Below are positions 34,313 through 44,500 of a DNA stretch of 64,000 nucleotides, one piece after another. This DNA is from Strigamia acuminata. Taxonomy: Eukaryota; Arthropoda; Chilopoda; Geophilomorpha; Linotaeniidae. Within the stretch, counting starts at the first letter, position 1. Each line of letters starts with the position of its first letter. The stretch spans positions 16,831 to 80,830 of the forward strand of contig CASHSZ010000041.1 in NCBI GenBank assembly GCA_949358305.1, written 5' to 3'. The notes under the pieces were generated by a model. That model was not told where the DNA came from, did no database searches, and saw nothing but the letters and a program-made list of their open reading frames with translations. Made by a program: the position numbers and the translations under genes.

Positions 34313-35190
34313 CACTTCCAAAGGTCGCAAAATGTGCTCTACGCGTTTTTTGACACTAGAACGGTCGAAAACGAGTCTAAAACTGCTAAGCTGGCGCCTG
34401 TAACTTGGCGCATTCGCTGGGTCGCTCAAAAATGAGATTCGAGCGAACCGAAACCTATGAGAGAAACGCGCCGGCGGAAATATTCGTTTTTACCAATGAA
34501 TACTTAATAAATCTTCATGGGAATTTAATCCCAATCTACTGTAGGCTTAGGAACCTTGAATACCAAATAAAAACAAAGGAGCAAAGGCGGGAAACAAAGA
34601 ACAAGGGCCCGACGCCCGTAAATCACCAAAATGGCTATCTGCCAGACACGCTAGTGGCCTTGAGCCACTTCTAACTTCGTTTTCGAGGTTGTGGGTCTCG
34701 AAAACGACTAAACCGAGTGGTGGGAACGATTCCCGAGGTCTTTTTAGTCAATGTCGCCCAAAACCCGAATCAACAAGCTAACTTTCAACGAGAAACGAAG
34801 ACTGGAGCCGAATGCGGTGATAAGCGCTCATTCCAGACTCGTGTAAGCGATCTCCGCTTAAAGCCAGTTGCTCTGAGCAGACGACGCAATCGCTTACCAA
34901 GGAAAAAGACGGGTTTATGGGCTCAAAACCCGACGAAACACTTAAACAGGATCCAGAAATTACCAAGCGAGTTGGTAAGCTAAACTAAAACTGTAAAATA
35001 AGTTGGGGACTTGGTAAAATGCGAGTCTCTCAAACTTTTGTTGCGTCCTGCTCGCAACACGCGCGATGTACGCGCGTGGCCGCGTGTTGAACGTGCGCAC
35101 TACGCGCAAGAACCGTACAAACCGAGGTAAAACGAATTAAACACATATCTAATGCAAAAACAATTATTAAATACATCATTCTTGTTGCTG

Positions 35191-38026
35191 TTTGCAAACT
35201 TGCAAAACTTGCACCGAATTTGGGCAATTTTTTACAAATTTCAGCAGATTTTTGTCTATATTTGACAAATTTCAGCAGATTTTTGTCTATATTTGACAAA
35301 TTTCAGCAGATTTCCTCAATCCTCAAACATTTGCTGATATTTCTCAAACATTTTCTAAAATTAATTGAAATCTGTCTGAAATTTGTCTTGAATGTGTCAA
35401 ATATTGTCAAAAATCCGTGGAAATTTGTCAAATACTGGCAAAAATCCATGTAAATTTGTCAAAAATTGCCATAATTCGGTGCAAATTGTGTTAGATATTG
35501 GAAAAATTTATTTTAACGCTTCCAACGCGCCAGTAAATCGCGCGTGCACACGCGTGGATTTTTCGTCATAGTTGGATGCGCGCAAACCTCACGTAACTTG
35601 CGCCAAAATTTGGCAATTTTTGACAAATTTCAGCAGATTTTTGCCAGTATTTGACAAATTTCCACTGATTTTTGACAATATTTGACCCAACAACTGCGCC
35701 ACGTTCCAGGCGCCGGTTTAGGCATTTTAGACCCGTTTTAGACCGTTTTAGATGGCGAAAACGTTCTCTCCATCATTTTCTACCCCTGGGTGAGGTTTTC
35801 AGCGTTCATGATTGATGAAAAAGCTGTTTTCTAACTAGCTGTCCCATTGCTAGTTTTGGCGTCAGGTTTTAGCAACCTTCCGATCCGACTCTGTCGTCTG
35901 CACGACCTCCAAGACCGTTTTAGGGTTAATTTGAGTCAAATAATTCATTCTGGGGGTTGTTTTGGGTTTTTTACAAGTGTGTTTTTGTAGTTTTTATTGG
36001 TTTCAAACATTGTCAATTCTTTATACAAGTGTAACTTTCATTTCTCTGTATTTTGAGAACTTTGCATTGCAGCAAAGTTCATTTCTTGCCCCTTAATTAT
36101 TGTGTAATTGTTGGTTTTCAAGCCCGTTTTTTAACAATAACTTTATTTGAAGTGCCTATTGTTTCAGGCACGTGCTTCCACGTGCCTTTTATTGTTGAGC
36201 AATTTCTTGGGCAGTTGCGCTCCTGTTGCTAGCATTGCCGCGCGTTCTCCGCGCGCGTACTCGCGTTTCGCATCACACACATTCGGATTCGATGGCCTAT
36301 CGCGGCGGCACATTGTGTGGCATAGCGCGGCAGGTTGCAATTGCTAATGCTACGGTCGACGGCGATTCGCATGCGCTATCCGCTGCATCAAACCCCAAAT
36401 ACCGATCAAAAATCGCAGAAAACACTAATCCCGACCCAAAAACCGCCAAAATTACCCTCAACACACGCCAACAACCTTCCACCACTTAAATTACACCGGA
36501 AAAAAACAATTTCAAACCGAAAAATCAACAAAAAAGGCCAAAAAAATATTGCAAACAAAGAGAAAAGATCAATTATCGAGGCAAATCCCCACCACAAAAC
36601 AACGCATCGCCGGTATACACTTAAGCGTACAGTGCACAACACTACTGTTTATTTTCAATGATCCAATAAATAAAATTTGAAACAAAGTTGAGTGGAATTG
36701 TACGTTTCTTGTATATTAAAGTTTTTATTTTGTTTGTTTACACTTAATTTTTTTTTTCCATCATAGAATGGCGACTCGATACTTTTGTAGCTCGAATTCA
36801 CTTCGTAAACGTGGTCGGTGTTCATCACGCGTCAATGCGCTCGTGCAATAGTATAGGCGCGCATACGATTTGATGCGCGCAAAACTTGCAAAACTTGCAC
36901 GGAATTTGGGCAATTTTTGACAAATTTCAGCAGATTTTTGCCTGTATTTGACAAATTTCAGAAGATTTTTGCCTATATTTGACAAATTTCAGAAGATTTC
37001 CTCAATCCTCAAACATTTGCTGAAATTTCTCATAAAATTTCTAAAATTAATTGAAATTTGTCTGAAATTTGTCTGGAATTTGTCAAATATTGTCAAAAAT
37101 CCGTGGAAATTTGTCAAATACTGGCAAAAATCCATGTAAATTTGTCAAAAATTGCCATAATTCGGTGCAAATTGTGTTAGATATTGGAAAAATTTATTTT
37201 AACGCTTCCAACGCGCCAGTAAATCGCGCGTGCACACGCATGGATTTTTTGTCATAGTTGGATGCGCGCAAACCTCACGTAACTTGCGCCAAAATTTGGC
37301 AATTTTTGACAAATTTCAGCAGATTTTTGCCAGTATTTGACAAATTTCCACTGATTTTTGACAATATTTGACCCAACAACTGCGCCACGTTCCAGGCGCC
37401 GGTTTAGGCATTTTAGACCCGTTTTAGACCGTTTTAGATGGCGAAAACGTTCTCTCCATCATTTTCTACCCCTGGGTGAGGTTTTCAGCGTTCATAATTG
37501 ATGAAAAAGCTGTTTTCTAACTAGCTGTCCCATTGCTAGTTTTGGCGTCAGGTTTTAGCAACCTTCCGATCCGACTCTGTCGTCTGCACGACCTCCAAGA
37601 CTGTTTTAGGGTTAATTTGAGTCAAATAATTCATTCTGGGTGTTGTTTTGGGTTTTTTACAAGTGTGTTTTTGTAGTTTTTATTGGTTTCAAACATTGTC
37701 AATTCTTTATACAAGTGTAACTTTCATTTCTCTGTATTTTGAGAACTTTGCATTGCAGCAAAGTTCATTTCTTGCCCCTTAATTATTGTGTAATTGTTGG
37801 TTTTCAAGCCCGTTTTTTAACAATAACTTTATTTGAAGTGCCTATTGTTTCAGGCACGTGCTTCCACGTGCCTTTTATTGTTGAGCAATTTCTTGGGCAG
37901 TTGCGCTCCTGTTGCTAGCATTGCCGCGCGTTCTCCGCGCGCGTACTCGCGCGTTTCGCATCACACACATTCGGGTTCAATGGCCTATCGCGGCGGCACA
38001 TTGTGTGGCATAGCGCGGCACGTTGC
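35191..38026 (+). repeat. 1.68-kb tandem unit, left arm (about 1.75 copies)
   Basis: The first copy (about 35191-36876) is somewhat diverged; the second runs to about 38026. Spacing of matching sites is 1686 bp (for example 36147 to 37833). Each unit contains 31-bp subrepeats (TTTGACAAATTTCAGCAG core), a CGCG-rich palindromic part, and a GGCACGTG hairpin. Longest frames are about 100 codons and show no family. Orientation is opposite to 41267-61417. Confidence 0.9.
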
Positions 38027-38071
38027 AATTACGTGACGTGGCACGTTGCTGTTACGTGACGCGATAGCCAG

Positions 38072-38079
38072 TATTTAAG
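38072..38079 (+). promoter_or_regulatory. TATA-like box facing the palindrome centre (left arm)
   Basis: TATTTAAG lies 35 bp before the ATG of a repeat-derived open frame at 38107. The mirror copy is at 41214-41221 on the - strand, so two promoter-like elements point inward. It is an AT-rich octamer in unique GC-balanced sequence; promoter activity is an inference. Confidence 0.3.
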
Positions 38080-38160
38080 CAGGGGATTCCATCATCGTTT
38101 ACACAAATGCGCATTGCAACGTGGAGGCGCATTCGAGTCCTTTTCCCAAGCGTTGAAAAA

Positions 38161-38829
38161 GGACAAAACTCGTATTCGATTCGAAAGCGAATCGAATACG
38201 ATTTTTGTCCTTTTTCAACGCAAAATTGTATTCGATTCGCTTTCGAATCGAATACGAGTTTTGCCCTTCTTCAACGCGAAATCGTATTCGACTCGCTTTC
38301 GAGTCGAATGCGAATTTTTCCCTTCTTCAACGCGAAATCGTATTCGACTCGTTTTCGAGTCGAGTACGAGTTTTGCCCTTCTTCAACGCGAAATCGTATT
38401 CGACTCGTTTTCGAGTCGAATACGAGTTTTGCCCTTCTTCAACGCGAAATCGTATTCGACTCGTTTTCGAGTCGAGTACGAGTTTTGCCCTTCTTCAACG
38501 CGAAATCGTATTCGACTCGTTTTCGAGTCGAGTACGAGTTTTGCCCTTCTTCAACGCGAAATCGTATTCGACTCGTTTTCGAGTCGAATACGAGTTTTGC
38601 CCTTCTTCAACGCGAAATCGTATTCGACTCGTTTTCGAGTCGAGTACGAGTTTTGCCCTTCTTCAACGCGAAATCGTATTCGACTCGTTTTCGAGTCGAA
38701 TACGAGTTTTGCCCTTCTTCAACGCGAAATCGTATTCGACTCGTTTTCGAGTCGAGTACGAGTTTTGCCCTTCTTCAACGCGAAATCGTATTCGACTCGT
38801 TTTCGAGTCGAATACGAGATAGTCGATGA
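38161..38829 (+). repeat. 56-bp hairpin minisatellite, left (about 12 copies)
   Basis: Period 56 bp (AACGCG at 38329, 38385, 38441). Each copy contains a dyad ATTCGACTCG-TTTT-CGAGTCGAAT followed by TTTTGCCCTTCTTCAACG. Outer copies are more diverged (GATTCGAAAGCGAATC). Since 56 is not a multiple of 3 and the unit lacks stops, all three forward frames stay open; the resulting 205-322 codon frames are by-products of the repeat. Confidence 0.93.
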
Positions 38830-40463
38830 CCCGTTCCCGGACTTTGACTCGTACGACTCGTATTCGAGATGTATTCGAGATGTATTCGAGATGTATTCGA
38901 ATCGTATTCGAGTCGCATTCGAGATGGTCGATGATTTCCACTCGCTCGTATACGCGTTGTATACGAGCTCGTATTTTGATCGTAATCGTAAACGAATCGT
39001 TTACAAGTCGTATACAAGTTGTATACGACGTGTATACACCTCGTATACGAACGAAGTTTGTGAAAACACAATTTCCAAATAAGACGTATGTGACTACTAT
39101 GTGTTTTCATGTCGTAGTAAGTATCCGGTGGATTTTCCAAACTTCGTTCGTATACGAGGTGTATACACGTCGTATACAACTTGTATACGACTTGTAAACG
39201 ATTCGTTTACGATTACGATCAAAATACGAGCTCGTATACAACGCGTATACGAGCGAGTGGAAATCATCGACCATCTCGAATGCGACTCGAATACGATTCG
39301 AATACATCTCGAATACATCTCGAATACGAGTCGTATACGAGATGGTCGATTTTTGTTTCCCGGACTTTGATTCGTATTCGAGTTGTTACGAGTTCGTATT
39401 TTGATCGTATTCGTATTCGAATCGAATTCGAATCGTATTCGAATCGAATACGAATCGAATTCGAGTCGTATTCGAGATGGTCGATGATTTCCACTCGCTC
39501 GTATACGCGTTGTATACGAGCTCGTATTTTGATCGTAATCGTAAACGAATCGTTTACAAGTCGTATACAAGTTGTATACGACGTGTATACACCTCGTATA
39601 CGAACGAAGTTTGTGAAAACACAATTTCCAAATAAGACGTATGTGACTACTATGTGTTTTCATGTCGTAGTAAGTATCCGGTGGATTTTCCAAACTTCGT
39701 TCGTATACGAGGTGTATACACGTCGTATACAACTTGTATACGACTTGTAAACGATTCGTTTACGATTACGATCAAAATACGAGCTCGTATACAACGCGTA
39801 TACGAGCGAGTGGAAATCATCGACCATCTCGAATGCGACTCGAATACGATTCGAATACATCCCGAATACATCTCGAATACGAGTCGTATACGAGATGGTC
39901 GATTTTTGTTTCCCGGACTTTGATTCGTATTCGAGTTGTTACGAGTTCGTATTTTGATCGTATTCGTATTCGAATCGAATTCGAATCGAATACGAATCGA
40001 ATTCGAGTCGTATTCGAGATGGTCGATGATTTCCACTCGCTCGTATACGCGTTGTATACGAGCTCGTATTTTGATCGTAATCGTAAACGAATCGTTTACA
40101 AGTCGTATACAAGTTGTATACGACGTGTATACACCTCGTATACGAACGAAGTTTGTGAAAACACAATTTCCAAATAAGACGTATGTGACTACTATGTGTT
40201 TTCATGTCGTAGTAAGTATCCGGTGGATTTTCCAAACTTCGTTCGTATACGAGGTGTATACACGTCGTATACAACTTGTATACGACTTGTAAACGATTCG
40301 TTTACGATTACGATCAAAATACGAGCTCGTATACAACGCGTATACGAGCGAGTGGAAATCATCGACCATCTCGAATGCGACTCGAATACGATTCGAATAC
40401 ATCTCGAATACATCTCGAATACATCTCGAATACGAGTCGTACGAGTCAAAGTCCGGGAACGGG
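38830..40463. repeat. Palindrome core: three direct repeats of a large hairpin
   Basis: Three copies of an arm-loop-arm unit have loops at 39061-39137, 39614-39690 and 40156-40232 (spacing 553 and 542 bp). Arms are built from TCGTATACGA, TCGTATTCGA and similar CpG-containing palindromic words and are inverted copies of each other for up to about 200 bp. The 77-bp loops are in the same orientation in all three. An 11-bp CGTATTCGAAT-type indel explains the 553/542 difference. Confidence 0.9.
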
Positions 40464-41132
40464 TCATCGACTATCTCGTATTCGACTCGAAAACGAGTCG
40501 AATACGATTTCGCGTTGAAGAAGGGCAAAACTCGTACTCGACTCGAAAACGAGTCGAATACGATTTCGCGTTGAAGAAGGGCAAAACTCGTATTCGACTC
40601 GAAAACGAGTCGAATACGATTTCGCGTTGAAGAAGGGCAAAACTCGTACTCGACTCGAAAACGAGTCGAATACGATTTCGCGTTGAAGAAGGGCAAAACT
40701 CGTATTCGACTCGAAAACGAGTCGAATACGATTTCGCGTTGAAGAAGGGCAAAACTCGTACTCGACTCGAAAACGAGTCGAATACGATTTCGCGTTGAAG
40801 AAGGGCAAAACTCGTACTCGACTCGAAAACGAGTCGAATACGATTTCGCGTTGAAGAAGGGCAAAACTCGTATTCGACTCGAAAACGAGTCGAATACGAT
40901 TTCGCGTTGAAGAAGGGCAAAACTCGTACTCGACTCGAAAACGAGTCGAATACGATTTCGCGTTGAAGAAGGGAAAAATTCGCATTCGACTCGAAAGCGA
41001 GTCGAATACGATTTCGCGTTGAAGAAGGGCAAAACTCGTATTCGATTCGAAAGCGAATCGAATACAATTTTGCGTTGAAAAAGGACAAAAATCGTATTCG
41101 ATTCGCTTTCGAATCGAATACGAGTTTTGTCC
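40464..41132 (-). repeat. 56-bp hairpin minisatellite, right (mirror copy)
   Basis: Exact mirror of 38161-38829 about the palindrome axis (38107-38829 pairs with 40464-41186), with the same order of variant copies. Open frames on the - strand are the same repeat by-products. Confidence 0.93.
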
Positions 41133-41213
41133 TTTTTCAACGCTTGGGAAAAGGACTCGAATGCGCCTCCACGTTGCAATGCGCATTTGTGTAAACGATG
41201 ATGGAATCCCCTG

Positions 41214-41221
41214 CTTAAATA
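41214..41221 (-). promoter_or_regulatory. TATA-like box facing the palindrome centre (right arm)
   Basis: CTTAAATA on the + strand, the mirror of TATTTAAG at 38072-38079. If both were active, transcripts would converge on the hairpin-rich core. Confidence 0.3.
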
Positions 41222-41420
41222 CTGGCTATCGCGTCACGTAACAGCAACGTGCCACGTCACGTAATTGCAACGTGCCGCGCTATGCCACACAATGTGCCGC
41301 CGCGATAGGCCATTGAACCCGAATGTGTGTGATGCGAAACGCGCGAGTACGCGCGCGGAGAACGCGCGGCAATGCTAGCAACAGGAGCGCAACTGCCCAA
41401 GAAATTGCTCAACAATAAAA

Positions 41421-41440
41421 GGCACGTGGAAGCACGTGCC
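41421..41440. repeat. GGCACGTG-GAAG-CACGTGCC hairpin of the unit
   Basis: An 8-bp perfect stem with a GAAG loop that also contains the direct repeat GCACGTG. Units with the full hairpin are those at about 36170, 37855, 41421, 54840, 56526 and 58212. The others have only GGCACGTGCC, as expected from slippage between the direct repeats. Confidence 0.8.
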
Positions 41441-41526
41441 TGAAACAATAGGCACTTCAAATAAAGTTATTGTTAAAAAACGGGCTTGAAAACCAACAAT
41501 TACACAATAATTAAGGGGCAAGAAAT

Positions 41527-41550
41527 GAACTTTGCTGCAATGCAAAGTTC
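41527..41550. repeat. GAACTTTGC/GCAAAGTTC hairpin, present in each unit
   Basis: A perfect 9-bp inverted repeat with a 6-nt spacer (TGCAAT). It recurs unchanged in all units, for example in the next one at 43203-43226. Confidence 0.75.
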
Positions 41551-44500
41551 TCAAAATACAGAGAAATGAAAGTTACACTTGTATAAAGAATTGACAATGT
41601 TTGAAACCAATAAAAACTACAAAAACACACTTGTAAAAAACCCAAAACAACACCCAGAATGAATTATTTGACTCAAATTAACCCTAAAACAGTCTTGGAG
41701 GTCGTGCAGACGACAGAGTCGGATCGGAAGGTTGCTAAAACCTGACGCCAAAACTAGCAATGGGACAGCTAGTTAGAAAACAGCTTTTTCATCAATTATG
41801 AACGCTGAAAACCTCACCCAGGGGTAGAAAATGATGGAGAGAACGTTTTCGCCATCTAAAACGGTCTAAAACGGGTCTAAAATGCCTAAACCGGCGCCTG
41901 GAACGTGGCGCAGTTGTTGGGTCAAATATTGTCAAAAATCAGTGGAAATTTGTCAAATACTGGCAAAAATCTGCTGAAATTTGTCAAAAATTGCCAAATT
42001 TTGGCGCAAGTTACGTGAGGTTTGCGCGCATCCAACTATGACAAAAAATCCATGCGTGTGCACGCGCGATTTACTGGCGCGTTGGAAGCGTTAAAATAAA
42101 TTTTTCCAATATCTAACACAATTTGCACCGAATTATGGCAATTTTTGACAAATTTACATGGATTTTTGCCAGTATTTGACAAATTTCCACGGATTTTTGA
42201 CAATATTTGACAAATTCCAGACAAATTTCAGACAAATTTCAATTAATTTTAGAAATTTTATGAGAAATTTCAGCAAATGTTTGAGGATTGAGGAAATCTT
42301 CTGAAATTTGTCAAATATAGGCAAAAATCTTCTGAAATTTGTCAAATACAGGCAAAAATCTGCTGAAATTTGTCAAAAATTGCCCAAATTCCGTGCAAGT
42401 TTTGCAAGTTTTGCGCGCATCAAATCGTATGCGCGCCTATACTATTGCACGAGCGCATTGACGCGTGATGAACACCGACCACGTTTACGAAGTGAATTCG
42501 AGCTACAAAAGTATCGAGTCGCCATTCTATGATGGAAAAAAAAAATTAAGTGTAAACAAACAAAATAAAAACTTTAATATACAAGAAACGTACAATTCCA
42601 CTCAACTTTGTTTCAAATTTTATTTATTGGATCATTGAAAATAAACAGTAGTGTTGTGCACTGTACGCTTAAGTGTATACCGGCGATGCGTTGTTTTGTG
42701 GTGGGGATTTGCCTCGATAATTGATCTTTTCTCTTTGTTTGCAATATTTTTTTGGCCTTTTTTGTTGATTTTTCGGTTTGAAATTGTTTTTTTCCGGTGT
42801 AATTTAAGTGGTGGAAGGTTGTTGGCGTGTGTTGAGGGTAATTTTGGCGGTTTTTGGGTCGGGATTAGTGTTTTCTGCGATTTTTTATCGGTATTTGGGG
42901 TTTGATGCAGCGGATAGCGCATGCGAATCGCCGTCGACCGTAGCATTAGCAATTGCAACGTGCCGCGCTATGCCACACAATGTGCCGCCGCGATATGCCA
43001 TCGAATCCGAATGTGTGTGATGCGAAACGCGAGTACGCGCGCGGAGAACGCGCGGCAATGCTAGCAACAGGAGCGCAACTGCCCAAGAAATTGCTCAACA
43101 ATAAAAGGCACGTGCCTGAAACAATAGGCACTTCAAATAAAGTTATTGTTAAAAAACGGGCTTGAAAACCAACAATTACACAATAATTAAGGGGCAAGAA
43201 ATGAACTTTGCTGCAATGCAAAGTTCTCAAAATACAGAGAAATGAAAGTTACACTTGTATAAAGAATTGACAATGTTTGAAACCAATAAAAACTACAAAA
43301 ACACACTTGTAAAAAACCCAAAACAACCCCCAGAATGAATTATTTGACTCAAATTAACCCTAAAACGGTCTTGGAGGTCGTGCAGACGACAGAGTCGGAT
43401 CGGAAGGTTGCTAAAACCTGACGCCAAAACTAGCAATGGGACAGCTAGTTAGAAAACAGCTTTTTCATCAATCATGAACGCTGAAAACCTCACCCAGGGG
43501 TAGAAAATGATGGAGAGAACGTTTTCGCCATCTAAAACGGTCTAAAACGGGTCTAAAATGCCTAAACCGGCGCCTGGAACGTGGCGCAGTTGTTGGGTCA
43601 AATATTGTCAAAAATCAGTGGAAATTTGTCAAATACTGGCAAAAATCTGCTGAAATTTGTCAAAAATTGCCAAATTTTGGCGCAAGTTACGTGAGGTTTG
43701 CGCGCATCCAACTATGACGAAAAATCCATGCGTGTGCACGCGCGATTTACTGGCGCGTTGGAAGCGTTAAAATAAATTTTTCCAATATCTAACACAATTT
43801 GCACCGAATTATGGCAATTTTTGACAAATTTACATGGATTTTTGCCAGTATTTGACAAATTTCCACGGATTTTTGACAATATTTGACAAATTCCAGACAA
43901 ATTTCAGACAAATTTCAATTAATTTTTGAAATTTTATGAGAAATTTCAGCAAATGTTTGAGGATTGAGGAAATCTTCTGAAATTTGTCAAATATAGGCAA
44001 AAATCTTCTGAAATTTGTCAAATACAGGCAAAAATCTGCTGAAATTTGTCAAAAATTGCCCAAATTCCGTGCAAGTTTTGCAAGTTTTGCGCGCATCAAA
44101 TCGTATGCGCGCCTATACTATTGCACGAGCGCATTGACGCGTGATGAACACCGACCACGTTTACGAAGTGAATTCGAGCTACAAAAGTATCGAGTCGCCA
44201 TTCTATGATGGAAAAAAAAAATTAAGTGTAAACAAACAAAATAAAAACTTTAATATACAAGAAACGTACAATTCCACTCAACTTTGTTTCAAATTTTATT
44301 TATTGGATCATTGAAAATAAACAGTAGTGTTGTGCACTGTACGCTTAAGTGTATACCGGCGATGCGTTGTTTTGTGGTGGGGATTTGCCTCGATAATTGA
44401 TCTTTTCTCTTTGTTTGCAATATTTTTTTGGCCTTTTTTGTTGATTTTTCGGTTTGAAATTGTTTTTTTCCGGTGTAATTTAAGTGGTGGAAGGTTGTTG

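Larger units (their letters stand above)
33735..35190. other. Unassigned spacer between satellite and the 1.68-kb repeat system
   Basis: No protein family is recognised. It opens with a hairpin TTCGCGGA/TCCGCGAA (33740-33747 and 33754-33761). It then has short frames of up to 93 codons without conserved motifs, a GTAAGT/TTTTTTCACAG pair near 33881-33933 that could pass for an intron, a 10-bp hairpin at 34284-34312, and GC-rich CGCG words at about 35055-35110. A diverged relict of the 1.68-kb unit lies at 34128-34240. Confidence 0.5.
35191..44100. repeat. Large palindrome, about 8.9 kb, centred near 39650
   Basis: Positions on the two sides add up to 79293 without indels from about 36181 to 38829 against 40464 to 43112 (for example 37069-37257 pairs with 42036-42224). 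Outside this a 10-bp indel shifts the phase. Variants found only in the two innermost copies (GACAAAAAATCC at about 42040 and its complement at 37250; the CGCGCG before GTTTCGC at 37946 and 41337; ACAGTCTTGG at 41691 and its complement) show that the arms are true mirror duplicates. Confidence 0.92.

Noticed and set aside
38107-39082. Open frames of 205, 240 and 322 codons (+) and their mirror frames at 40202-41186 (-) as arginine/serine-rich repeat proteins
   Set aside because: They come from a 56-bp repeat that lacks stops in all three frames; no domain, and overlapping frames are equally open.
42632-42958. 108-codon and other recurrent frames in every 1.68-kb unit
   Set aside because: Repetition reflects tandem duplication, frames overlap on both strands, and composition is low complexity with no family signature.
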